A stretch of 36,209 nt of DNA from an uncultured Clostridia bacterium (GTDB lineage: Bacteria > Bacillota > Clostridia > Oscillospirales > Acutalibacteraceae), in contig CANQUS010000017.1 in assembly GCA_947627055.1 (NCBI GenBank), positions 1 through 36,209 of the forward strand, read 5' to 3'. Positions 1-7,725 of this stretch are shown piece by piece (positions within the stretch are counted from its first letter, which is position 1; each line of letters opens with the position of its first letter). The notes under the pieces were generated by a model. It saw only the letters and a list, made by a program, of their open reading frames with translations, ran no database searches and was not told where the DNA came from. A program made the position numbers and the translations under genes.

Positions 1-609
1 CAGGGTGGCGTGTTCATCGTTAATGGGGTATCCGGTGCATTGTTACATTGTATCAATTTCAGAGTGGCAACGGATCCTTTTTGCGGTTCGGGAACTATTT
101 TGATAGAGTCTGCTCTTAAAGCGTTGAATATTGCCCCCGGATTACGCCGCAGATTTGCTGCCGAGAGATGGTTCTGCGCCAACGCCGGGGCATGGCGCTC
201 GGAACGTGAACGAGCGCAGGATATTATTGACAGAAGCGCGGAATTTCAGGCATACGGCTATGATATTGATCCTCAGGCGATAGAGCTTACAAATGAAAAT
301 GCCAAAAAAGCCGGTGTCGCCGCAAGAGTCCATACAGAGGTGAGAGGCATAGAGAATTTTTCATCTGAGCTTACAAGGGTGGCGGTTATATGCAACCCGC
401 CATACGGAGAAAGACTTCTCGATATTCAACAGGCTCAGAGCTTATATAAGATAATGGGTGAAAAATTTCAAAAGCAGGAAGGCAGAAGTTATTGCATTAT
501 AAGCCCCGATGATAGATTTGAGGAGCTTTTTGGCAGAAAAGCAGACAAACGCAGAAAACTCTACAATGGAATGATAAAGTGTCAGGTGTATATGTATTTT
601 AAAAAATAA
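1..609 (+). CDS. Class I SAM-dependent RNA methyltransferase, C-terminal part (RlmL/YpsC type)
   Basis: This is the catalytic half of a THUMP-type 23S rRNA guanine-N2 methyltransferase or a close YpsC-like relative. The frame is open to the left edge, so the N-terminal THUMP region lies outside the window. The SAM-binding motif DPFCGSGTILIESAL is followed by the family segment NIAPGLRRRFAAERW, then an acidic SAM-binding loop (YGYDIDPQAIEL) and the catalytic NPPYGERL, which replaces NPPY of N6-adenine enzymes. The end (KCQVYMYFKK) is typical for the family. Oddity: the roughly 20 residues before DPFCGSGT do not show the usual RETLAAA-like segment. The change may be real divergence, a rearrangement or an edge artefact. 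It converges on the ECF genes, with a 13-bp inverted-repeat element between them. Confidence 0.8.
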   Translation, partial: QGGVFIVNGVSGALLHCINFRVATDPFCGSGTILIESALKALNIAPGLRRRFAAERWFCANAGAWRSERERAQDIIDRSAEFQAYGYDIDPQAIELTNENAKKAGVAARVHTEVRGIENFSSELTRVAVICNPPYGERLLDIQQAQSLYKIMGEKFQKQEGRSYCIISPDDRFEELFGRKADKRRKLYNGMIKCQVYMYFKK

Positions 610-614
610 TATAA

Positions 615-771
615 ATAAGGGAAACACTGATCAAATATGGCACTCCGGATCGTGCTGAACGGCCACAGGCATATTGATATATGTTAGGTGGTTTGACGCG
701 GAATGGCGGAAAAGCTGCAAAAAGGTTGAGTGCTGAGTCTTAAGTCAATATCTGTTACGTGTTTCCCTTAT
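615..771. repeat. 157-bp element with perfect 13-bp terminal inverted repeats
   Basis: The left end ATAAGGGAAACAC (615-627) is exactly complementary to the right end GTGTTTCCCTTAT (759-771). The interior has no ORF. It fills the gap between two convergent genes. It resembles a miniature inverted-repeat element, or a large extended hairpin at the transcript ends. Its left end (AAGGGAAACACTGATCAAAT) is similar to the start of the intergenic repeat at 3182 (AAGGAAACATCGTTTAAAT). No clear target-site duplication is visible. Confidence 0.5.
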
Positions 772-795
772 GTTTTAATAAACGGGGCGGCGTTC

Positions 796-1470
796 CTAAT
801 ATCCGAATAACCTTTTTTCCGCTCTTTCAAGCTTTTTTCCTATCGGCTTATATATGATCATGAGAAAAACAACGTTTGAAGCAGCGTAAATTGCCGTATG
901 GGGAAGTGACGATAAAAAAGCCGCAAAATAAAGGTTAAAATCAAGCCCGTTGCTGTACCACAGTACGCTCCAAATATCGAGTATAAGCGAATAAAGAACT
1001 CCCGAAAAAATACCGTAAAGCACAAGCCACAGTCTGCTGTGTCGAAGCTGCTTGTGTAAAAGTCCTGCAGCATATCCTATTATACCCCACGAAAGCATTT
1101 GAAATGGTGTCCAAGGTCCCTGTCCGAAATAGAAGTTTGAGATCAGCGCACTCAACGAGCCTGTGAGAAATCCGGCTGAACTTCCCAAATACAGTGCTGT
1201 TAATATAATAATGGCTGTATCCGGCTTGAATGCGGGAATCGGTGCGAAAATAAATCTTCCGACGACCGTAAGCGCAGTCATAACGGAAACTATGATCAAC
1301 CTACGTGTTTTTCCATGTTTCTCATAGCCGATATAGAACAGTATGCAGGAAAAAAACGCAACGGCTATCGAAATGAACGCATATGATTTTTCACTGAAAA
1401 CACACGCGCCGATAAAAACAATTACAGGTATAAGTACAAGAGGTATTATGTGTTTTAAAGCATTCTTCAT
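796..1470 (-). CDS. ECF transporter S component (substrate-specific membrane subunit)
   Basis: A 224-residue hydrophobic protein with about six membrane segments. It begins with a membrane anchor (HIIPLVLIPVIVFIGACVF), followed by TALTVVGRFIFAPIPAFKP and GQGPWTPFQMLSWGIIGYAAG. The latter two are characteristic of S components of energy-coupling-factor vitamin importers (CbrT-like or related families). The substrate cannot be read from sequence; cobalamin or a precursor is one guess. The start ATG overlaps the stop of the upstream ATPase gene by four bases (ATGA), so the two are translationally coupled. No EcfT gene follows, so it must borrow a T component from elsewhere. Confidence 0.8.
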   Translation of the reverse strand: MKNALKHIIPLVLIPVIVFIGACVFSEKSYAFISIAVAFFSCILFYIGYEKHGKTRRLIIVSVMTALTVVGRFIFAPIPAFKPDTAIIILTALYLGSSAGFLTGSLSALISNFYFGQGPWTPFQMLSWGIIGYAAGLLHKQLRHSRLWLVLYGIFSGVLYSLILDIWSVLWYSNGLDFNLYFAAFLSSLPHTAIYAASNVVFLMIIYKPIGKKLERAEKRLFGY

Positions 1471-3083
1471 GGCTTCCTCCTATCGAGTGAGGAAATGGCT
1501 TCTTCGGGAGTGATTATATTGCTGTCGAATTGCCGCATGATTTTATTAGTCGCTGTTGTATAGCATCTGTTTTGCGAGAAAAACTCATGTGGTTCACCCT
1601 GTGAAACTATTTCTCCGCCGAAAAGAAGAGCGCATCTGTCTGCACACATTGCCGCGAAATCCGTATCATGACTTACGACGATCATAGAAATCTCCTTTGC
1701 TTTCAGCTTTAACAGTATGTCGGCGATCCTTCGCTTTAAGAGCGGATCCGCGCCCTTTGTAGGTTCATCGAGCAAGAGGATCTTAGGCTTACCAGCGAGA
1801 ACCTTTATAAGCGCGCAAAGCTGCCTCTCGCCACCGCTTAGGTCATACGGGTGTTTACTTAACAGATGCGATACGTCAAAGCCGTATTCCTCCGCGTTCG
1901 CTCCCGTTTCCCTGAAATCGTCTTCAACGCTGTCTTTGACAAAAACGGTTCGTACATCCTGCGGTAGGACAGCGATATTATTCCTGTAGATAGTTCTATC
2001 CTTAAACGCACTCGATCTTTTGCCAAAAAGCCGTATTTGTCCTGTACGATTTTTATATATGCCTGCCGCAACATTCAGAAATGTGGTTTTACCCGCTCCG
2101 TTTCCGCCTAAAACAAAGAGTATCTCGCTTTCAAAAAGTCTTAGCGATAAATTCCTGAGAGTGTCTGTACTGTCTTTATCATATTTAAAGGAAACATCAC
2201 GAAGTTCCAAAATTGTATTTTTGCATTTTTCTTTTGCTTCAACTGATATAGGGTCAACGGTAAGTCTTTTATCAATAAAGTCAGAAGCCGCTTTTGCGGT
2301 GAGCGGAGACTTTTCGTCACCTTTCAGAAACGGAGAAGTGATTTTAACGGCATCGGGCATAGCTTCAAGGAAATATGTACCACCCTTGATTCGTGAGCAA
2401 ATATTTTCAGGACTTTCATTATAAGATAATTTACCTTTATCGAGAAATATCAGTCTGTCACACATCGGAAGGACATCCTCAAGACAATGCTCAGCTATTA
2501 TTATCGTCATGGATAAATCACTATTTAGTTTTCTGAGTGTATTAAGGAACATTTCTCTTGCTATCGGATCGAGCTGCGCTGTCGGCTCGTCGAGAATCAA
2601 AATTTCGGGATTCATCGCAACAACTGATGCGAGATTTAAAAGCTGCTTTTGACCTCCCGAAAGCTCGGATATGCTTTTATAAAAAATATTTTCAATTCCG
2701 AAATAGCACGCTGTTTCGGCAATTTTTCGTTTTATAACAGAGTTTTCAAGTCCGAGACTTTCAAGTCCGAACGCAAGCTCGTGGAAAACCTTGTCGGTTA
2801 TGATCTGGCTGTCGGGGTCTTGAAGAACAAAGCCTATCTCACAGGCAGAGGTATGCTCGTTCAGATCGTCAGTACATATACCTTTATAATATATTTTTCC
2901 CTGTATGTTTCCGACAGGCCTGAGTTCACGCTTCAGCATTCTTAAAAGTGTTGTTTTCCCGCAGCCTGTTTCTCCGCACAAAACGATAAATTCACCGCAT
3001 GATATGTTGAATGAAATATCGTCAAGGATATTTTTCCCGTTTTCATAGGAAAATGTAAGGTTTTCGACCGTTAATATATCCGT
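1467..3083 (-). CDS. ECF transporter ATPase, two nucleotide-binding domains fused
   Basis: Energises uptake together with the S component downstream. Domain 1 has Walker A GETGCGKTT, Q-loop LQDPDSQIITDKVFHELAFG (typical of EcfA), signature LSGGQKQ, Walker B ILILDEPTAQLDP and an H-loop in IIAEH. Domain 2 has GGNGAGKTT, LPQD, LSGGERQ, LLLDEPTKGADP and VVSHD. Both sites look intact. The start is odd. A TTG start at 2981 would leave only four residues before Walker A, yet the frame continues upstream through a normal ABC beginning (LTVENLTFSYENGKNILDDI). Upstream of that there is a good ribosome binding site (AGGAGGGG, 3090-3097) but no ATG, GTG or TTG. ACG at 3083 (ideal spacing) or ATA at 3077 (family-typical position) are the candidates. 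I give 3083. Length is then about 538 residues. Confidence 0.85.
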   Translation of the reverse strand, partial: TDILTVENLTFSYENGKNILDDISFNISCGEFIVLCGETGCGKTTLLRMLKRELRPVGNIQGKIYYKGICTDDLNEHTSACEIGFVLQDPDSQIITDKVFHELAFGLESLGLENSVIKRKIAETACYFGIENIFYKSISELSGGQKQLLNLASVVAMNPEILILDEPTAQLDPIAREMFLNTLRKLNSDLSMTIIIAEHCLEDVLPMCDRLIFLDKGKLSYNESPENICSRIKGGTYFLEAMPDAVKITSPFLKGDEKSPLTAKAASDFIDKRLTVDPISVEAKEKCKNTILELRDVSFKYDKDSTDTLRNLSLRLFESEILFVLGGNGAGKTTFLNVAAGIYKNRTGQIRLFGKRSSAFKDRTIYRNNIAVLPQDVRTVFVKDSVEDDFRETGANAEEYGFDVSHLLSKHPYDLSGGERQLCALIKVLAGKPKILLLDEPTKGADPLLKRRIADILLKLKAKEISMIVVSHDTDFAAMCADRCALLFGGEIVSQGEPHEFFSQNRCYTTATNKIMRQFDSNIITPEEAISSLDRRKP

Positions 3084-3113
3084 TAAAAGCCCCTCCTGAA
3101 ATGTGTTTAAGAT

Positions 3114-3142
3114 ATTTTATCATTTTTAGAAGCTTTATGCAA
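3114..3142 (-). promoter_or_regulatory. Promoter of the ECF ATPase/S operon
   Basis: On the minus strand a -35 TTGCAT (3137-3142) and -10 TAAAAT (3114-3119) are 17 bases apart, about 30 bases upstream of the ATPase start. The leader is too short for a typical riboswitch, and I see no cobalamin, thiamine or FMN riboswitch core. Confidence 0.55.
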
Positions 3143-3181
3143 TTTTATCATAAAAAATTGCAGGTGAATTTTTGAAAAATT

Positions 3182-3335
3182 AAGGAAACATCGTTTAAAT
3201 ACAGCCTGACGGCTTGGCGCTTAACCTGTTTATGTTTTTTGTCATACAGCATTACTACTGACATTGAGGTATGATTGCATTCGTTCGGTACGACTTGACG
3301 GAGCGATTTCAGAGTGGTATTTTATAGGATGTAAA
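3182..3335. repeat. Dispersed intergenic repeat, copy A
   Basis: Non-coding sequence between two minus-strand genes. Positions 3197-3251 align without large gaps to 33933-33988: both carry AAATAC-x-GCCTGACG-x-CTTG-xx-GCTT followed by CCTG/CCCTG-xTTA and a TTTT-x-GTCA block. The match is about 70 percent by eye. The outer limits are estimates. Confidence 0.5.
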
Positions 3336-3346
3336 AAATGTGTGAA

Positions 3347-3395
3347 AAACCACCGTAAACGGTAGATAAACCGATTTACGGTGGTTTCGTTTTTT
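3347..3395. terminator. Bidirectional rho-independent terminator
   Basis: A perfect 13-bp stem pairs AAACCACCGTAAA (3347-3359) with TTTACGGTGGTTT (3375-3387), plus an inner CGGT/ACCG. A T-run follows on the plus strand and an A-run precedes it, so it also works on the minus strand, where it ends the NYN gene 15 bases after its stop codon. Confidence 0.85.
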
Positions 3396-3402
3396 GAATA
3401 AA

Positions 3403-4734
3403 TCAATATTGCTTTAATACAATGCTGAAGTTACCGTCGTGGTCTACATTCAGCCTGATAGTTTTAATATGTTTTTCATAAAAATTTAAAATTTCGTTCT
3501 CGCTTGCCTCTATTCTTGCTTGTTTAAATAAGGTGAACGCAAGCTCCTTGCCGTTGTACTTAACTATTTCGGGGAGATACTTTTTGAGTTCTCCAATGAG
3601 AACGGCTTTCTTTAATTCCTCAATATTTCCTGTGCAGAAATCATCAAGAGAGCAGTAATATATATTATGATTTTCAAGCGTTTCCTTGATGGCTTGACCG
3701 CATTTACCGTATTCAATTACTACGAGAAATTCGGCATTTGGGAGTGAGGATATAAGTCCCCAATAATCCGAATCGCTTGATAATAAAATAAATGATGAGA
3801 CATTATCCGTATAATACTCTCTGCATATACCGGCTGTCACGCGAATATCGACAATAGATTTGTGATCGACTACACGCTCGACCTCAATGTGCTGAACCGG
3901 AATATTTATAAACTTTTCAATATAGTCCCAACCGTTTGTAGTATGGTTGTCATCAAATAAAATAATTTTATGTATCTTTTCAATCTCGGCTTGATTAAGG
4001 TTTTTAAGCATACCGTAGAGCTTGTAGACATCAGAATTTTCGCAATCGACCGCAAGAACTGTTTTAACACTTGAATTTATAAAATCATATATATTGTTTT
4101 TAACATCGCTGACGGCGTTTTTATATTTACTTTTATCACCAAAATAGTCACCGTTCATTTCATATAGTATTTCGAGAAATTTGCCGTCGGTATATAGCAG
4201 GTTTCCCAAGTCCTTAGGCTTCCAATGAATATAAACCTGAAAGGGATAGGAGTCGATATTTGCCATGTATTTTTCAAATTCAAACTTTTGAACCTGTTCC
4301 TTACTGTACTGAGGGATAACGAAGAGATCTCTCAGGTAGTCCCATGAGATCCAGTCGGGAAAAAGATCCTTGCAGGCGTTAATATTTTCACATATAAGCT
4401 TATTAAAATGTGTGCTGTAATCTGATGCACGCTTATTAGGTAATATGATTTTTAACCCGAACGACTCGAGTTTCTTTATATTTTCCGTATCATACCATGG
4501 TAAGCGGTCTATATTTTTATAATCATATTTAATGCCGTTGTCTGTCGGTTTAAAATGCTGCATAAGCGTTGTACGAAGCTTGCACAGATACCTTATTGTA
4601 ACTGCGCTTTGATCGTTTTCAAGCTCTGTCAGCAGCTCCGGACAGCTGTCGCTGTATACGGAGATCCATGCGCTTTTTCGTATGCCGATAAGAAAAGCCA
4701 CGGTAGCCACTATATTTTTAGTATCTACTCTCAA
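3403..4734 (-). CDS. NYN (PIN-like) nuclease-domain protein, orphan
   Basis: A 443-residue soluble protein. The first ~220 residues match nothing I recognise. Residues ~225-365 form a NYN/PIN-like fold: strand plus first acidic residue in VLAVDCENSDVYK, then ILFDD, the segment HKSIVDIRVTAGICREYY, and the acidic motif LLSSDSDYWGLI before VVIEYG. NYN domains are metal-dependent ribonucleases using three to four aspartates; all appear present here. A C-terminal ~70-residue region follows. I chose the TTG start at 4734 because GAGGTG (4741-4746) lies six bases upstream; the in-frame GTG at 4743 sits inside that ribosome binding site. The gene stands alone with its own terminator and no recognisable partner. 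RNA turnover or a phage-defence role are both conceivable, neither shown. Confidence 0.65.
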   Translation of the reverse strand: MRVDTKNIVATVAFLIGIRKSAWISVYSDSCPELLTELENDQSAVTIRYLCKLRTTLMQHFKPTDNGIKYDYKNIDRLPWYDTENIKKLESFGLKIILPNKRASDYSTHFNKLICENINACKDLFPDWISWDYLRDLFVIPQYSKEQVQKFEFEKYMANIDSYPFQVYIHWKPKDLGNLLYTDGKFLEILYEMNGDYFGDKSKYKNAVSDVKNNIYDFINSSVKTVLAVDCENSDVYKLYGMLKNLNQAEIEKIHKIILFDDNHTTNGWDYIEKFINIPVQHIEVERVVDHKSIVDIRVTAGICREYYTDNVSSFILLSSDSDYWGLISSLPNAEFLVVIEYGKCGQAIKETLENHNIYYCSLDDFCTGNIEELKKAVLIGELKKYLPEIVKYNGKELAFTLFKQARIEASENEILNFYEKHIKTIRLNVDHDGNFSIVLKQY

Positions 4735-4922
4735 AATATACACCTCAGTTAAAACTTACGATAGTTTAGTTTTTATAAAAAATTATAAAGGTAAAGCGGT
4801 AAAAATAATGTCCGTTTTTGAAATAAATATTTATTTTATAGTAACTCAACTAATACATTTTTATTAAATACTTTTAAAAAAATTGTATGGTATCATCTAT
4901 TAGAACTTAGAAAATCACCGAC

Positions 4923-5020
4923 AGAACGCAGAGTTCAGATTGAGCCGTCAGACGTAGTTTATTTAGATTCCTTAATACCGAGCCGTAAAGCCTGAACTGT
5001 TCTGCTCACGACTCTGAACT
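4923..5020. other. Large imperfect inverted repeat upstream of the FHA-FtsW promoter
   Basis: AGAAC (4923-4927) and AGTTCAG (4932-4938) pair with GTTCT (4999-5003) and CTGAACT (4992-4998), giving 12 bp with one 4-base bulge. AGTTCAGA (4932-4939) can instead pair with TCTGAACT (5013-5020), which touches the -35 box. The rest of 4747-4922 is AT-rich with no gene. The element may be a repeat of the dispersed kind or a regulatory site. Confidence 0.4.
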
Positions 5021-5048
5021 TGACAAGACTTTGTGTGAGTAATATTAT
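5020..5048 (+). promoter_or_regulatory. Promoter of the FHA-FtsW gene
   Basis: Consensus -35 TTGACA (5020-5025) and -10 TATTAT (5043-5048) with a 17-base spacer, 49 bases upstream of the start codon. A perfect AGGAGG ribosome binding site lies at 5084-5089. Confidence 0.75.
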
Positions 5049-5096
5049 AATATATAACATAGATAATAAGGCAGGATTCTCACAGGAGGTCAATAA

Positions 5097-6797
5097 ATGG
5101 ATTATGTTTCATGGGTGCTGAGGCTTATCATGCCCCTTGTTGCGCTTGCGATAGTAATACGGGCGTTTGTATCGCTGAGATATAATCGCAGAAACGAGGG
5201 CGCGCTTATCGTGCTTGAGGATGAGGCCGCGCAGAGGGTCTATCCTGTTCGCTATTGGGAAACATCTATCGGAAGGAGCAGGGGCAGCGATATTCGCCTC
5301 AAGAATCCTGCGGTTTCACGAGATCATGCAGTCCTGCTTCGACGTGAGGCAGGTTGGTTTATATCCGATACAGGCTCAAAGGCGGGAGTTACAGTAAACG
5401 ATAATCCCGTCGTTGGTCGGACTGCCGTCTATATCGGAGACAGGATAAACATCGGCGGAAGGGTGCTTACGCTTCACCGTGCGGATGATTATGGAGACGG
5501 CTTGCAGGAGGAAAGACTTTCGCGAAGGAATAAGCAGGTGAAAAAAACTATTGCACCATCCTTTCTGCTTTTTCTTGTGACGTTGTTTACCGTGCTGCTT
5601 GCGGCGGAAACGTGCATTAACCTCGGAAACCTTAATGTTGCGCCTATTGCGGCTGTTTATGTGGTTTTTATGTGGGTTTTCTTTATCGTTACAAGAATGG
5701 TTTTAAAGCGTGTTACGTTTGAGCTTGAAGCGTTGGCGTTGTTCCTGTCGTCTATCGGAATACTGCTTTCCGCATCACACAACACAAAAACAGGCTGGGT
5801 TCAGCTTGTAACGGCGATATTTGGCGCGATAGGCTTTGCTTTGCTGCTCAAGTTCATCGAGATACCCGACCGGGTTATGAAGTGGCGGCTGATCATAACA
5901 ATAGGCGCGGTAGTGGTGCTCGGTCTTAACCTTTTGCTAGGGAGGGTTACTCATGGCGCGGCTAACTGGATCGTGATAGGTCCTATCTCCGTTCAGCCGT
6001 CGGAATTTGTCAAGATAGCATATATATTTGTCGGCGCGTCAACACTTGACGCTCTGCTCACAAAAAAGAACCTGACCGAGTTTATTATTTTCACCGCTGT
6101 TTGCATCGGTGCGCTGTTTATAATGAGCGACCTCGGAACCGCAATAATCTTTTTTGTGACATTTTTGGTCATAGCGTTCATGCGCTCCGGTGACATCAAG
6201 ACGGTCATTCTCGCGATTTCGGCGGCGGTTTTCGGCGCCATGCTCGTTTTAATGGCTAAGCCGTATATTGCGGACAGATTTGCAATATGGGGAAATGTAT
6301 GGAGTGATGTTGACGACAAGGGCTATCAGCAGGTAAGAACGCTTATTTATTCCGCAAGCGGCGGTCTTTTCGGTACAGGTACGGGCATAGGAGGTCTTCA
6401 AAATGTATTTGCGTCTGAAAGCGACCTTGTTTTCGGATTGGTTTGTGAAGAAATGGGATTTATCATTGCAATACTTATTGCGGTATCCATCGCGGGATTT
6501 GTAATATACGCCTGCATGGTAACGACGCGAAGCCGTTCATCATTCTATTCAATAGCGGCTTGTTCGGCTGCGGGACTGCTTGTGTTTCAGGCGTCGCTCA
6601 ATATATTCGGTTCGACCGATATACTTCCGCTCACAGGCGTTACCCTGCCTTTTATAAGCGCGGGCGGTTCGAGCATGATAAGCTGCTGGTGTCTTCTTGC
6701 TTTTATCAAGGCTGCCGACGAGAGAACTTATGCGGTAAAACGCAAAAGCCTGAGAAAAGCAGCGATGTCCAACGGCGAAAGCGTTGTGGAAATATAG
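5097..6797 (+). CDS. FHA domain fused to FtsW/RodA/SpoVE-type peptidoglycan glycosyltransferase
   Basis: A 566-residue membrane protein. One membrane segment (residues ~7-28) is followed by a cytoplasmic FHA phosphothreonine-binding domain (~37-127) with the family residues G59-R60-S61, SRDHAV (74-79) and the TVNDN turn. A basic linker leads to a complete SEDS polytopic domain of about ten helices. SEDS signatures are GAANWIVIGPISVQPSEFVK, MSDLGTAIIFF, GLVCEEMGF and LPLTGVTLPFISAGGSSM. SEDS proteins polymerise lipid II into glycan strands with a class B penicillin-binding protein; none is next to it here. The FHA domain suggests control by a Ser/Thr kinase such as PrkC (inference). It could be FtsW-, RodA- or SpoVE-like; sequence alone does not decide. 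Confidence 0.88.
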   Translation: MDYVSWVLRLIMPLVALAIVIRAFVSLRYNRRNEGALIVLEDEAAQRVYPVRYWETSIGRSRGSDIRLKNPAVSRDHAVLLRREAGWFISDTGSKAGVTVNDNPVVGRTAVYIGDRINIGGRVLTLHRADDYGDGLQEERLSRRNKQVKKTIAPSFLLFLVTLFTVLLAAETCINLGNLNVAPIAAVYVVFMWVFFIVTRMVLKRVTFELEALALFLSSIGILLSASHNTKTGWVQLVTAIFGAIGFALLLKFIEIPDRVMKWRLIITIGAVVVLGLNLLLGRVTHGAANWIVIGPISVQPSEFVKIAYIFVGASTLDALLTKKNLTEFIIFTAVCIGALFIMSDLGTAIIFFVTFLVIAFMRSGDIKTVILAISAAVFGAMLVLMAKPYIADRFAIWGNVWSDVDDKGYQQVRTLIYSASGGLFGTGTGIGGLQNVFASESDLVFGLVCEEMGFIIAILIAVSIAGFVIYACMVTTRSRSSFYSIAACSAAGLLVFQASLNIFGSTDILPLTGVTLPFISAGGSSMISCWCLLAFIKAADERTYAVKRKSLRKAAMSNGESVVEI

Positions 6798-6814
6798 GAA
6801 ACCGCTGAATATAT

Positions 6815-6853
6815 AATGCAAGACTGCATGGCGTTCACCTTGTCTGCATTTTT
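6815..6853 (+). terminator. Probable terminator after the FHA-FtsW gene
   Basis: AATGCA-A-GAC (6815-6824) pairs with GTCTGCATT (6842-6850), followed by TTTCC. It has one bulge and a short T-run, so is only moderately convincing. Confidence 0.45.
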
Positions 6854-6885
6854 CCGATTATTGCAAATTGTTCATAAATAGTATC

Positions 6886-6914
6886 TTTACACACGAGGAA
6901 AAATATAGTAGAAT
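6886..6914 (+). promoter_or_regulatory. Promoter of pyrH
   Basis: TTTACA (6886-6891) and TAGAAT (6909-6914) are spaced by 17 bases, 45 bases upstream of the pyrH start. Confidence 0.6.
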
Positions 6915-6958
6915 ATATAACGGATTAAGCTATGGAATTATAAACGGGAGTGATAGAG

Positions 6959-7663
6959 TTGACGCCAAAATATAAAAGAGTTCTTTTAAAGCTGAGTGGT
7001 GAATCCCTTGCCGGCTCTGAAAAGCATGGGATCGACTTTGAAACGGTATTGAAATTTTGTGACCCGATTAAAAAATGTGCCGACATGGGTGTTCAGGTTG
7101 CCGTTGTTGTCGGAGGAGGAAACTTCTGGCGAGGACGCTCCAGCGGACAGATGGACAGAACACGAGCTGACCACATGGGAATGCTCGCTACGGTTATCAA
7201 TGCTCTCGGCGTAGCCGACGCCCTTGAACAGTTTGATTTGCAGGTCAGAGTTCAGACGGCGATCACAATGCAGCAGGTCGCAGAGCCATATATAAGGAAC
7301 AAGGCAGTCCGCCATCTTGAAAAGGGCAGAGTGGTAGTTTTCGGCTGCGGAACGGGCAACCCGTTTTTCTCTACAGACACGGCGGCAGCCTTGAGAGCGG
7401 CTGAGATAGAAGCGGATATTATCCTCAAGGCTACAATGGTTGATGGAGTCTATGACAGCGACCCCAAAAAGAATCCGAACGCTAAGAAATTTAAAACTCT
7501 GACATTTCACGACGTTCTGAACAAGAATCTCGGAGTTATGGACAGTACAGCGGCAGCAATATGCAAGGATAATAATATCCCTATAATTGTCTTTAGTCTT
7601 GACAATCCTGAAAATATTGTTTCCGCTGTCTGCGGTGAGCAGGTAGGAACGCTTGTGCAGTGA
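6959..7663 (+). CDS. pyrH: UMP kinase
   Basis: Phosphorylates UMP to UDP with ATP in pyrimidine nucleotide synthesis. The 234-residue amino acid kinase fold shows [12 protein letters not shown], the glycine loop [23 protein letters not shown] (uridylate-binding region) and [13 protein letters not shown], all family hallmarks. I place the start at TTG 6959, with GGGAG (6946-6950) eight bases upstream. The in-frame GTG at 6950 is part of the ribosome binding site and too close to it. It opens the block pyrH-frr-uppS-cdsA, with frr 62 bases downstream. rpsB and tsf, its common upstream neighbours, are not present. Confidence 0.95.
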   Translation: MTPKYKRVLLKLSGESLAGSEKHGIDFETVLKFCDPIKKCADMGVQVAVVVGGGNFWRGRSSGQMDRTRADHMGMLATVINALGVADALEQFDLQVRVQTAITMQQVAEPYIRNKAVRHLEKGRVVVFGCGTGNPFFSTDTAAALRAAEIEADIILKATMVDGVYDSDPKKNPNAKKFKTLTFHDVLNKNLGVMDSTAAAICKDNNIPIIVFSLDNPENIVSAVCGEQVGTLVQ

Positions 7664-7725
7664 TAATGATCATTCAAAATAATTAAGCATGAAAAATTTA
7701 AATATATAATCAGGAGGTTCTTCTT

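Noticed and set aside
3084-3180. Possible riboswitch ahead of the ECF ATPase
   Set aside because: The leader between promoter and start is only about 30 bases, too short for known vitamin riboswitches.
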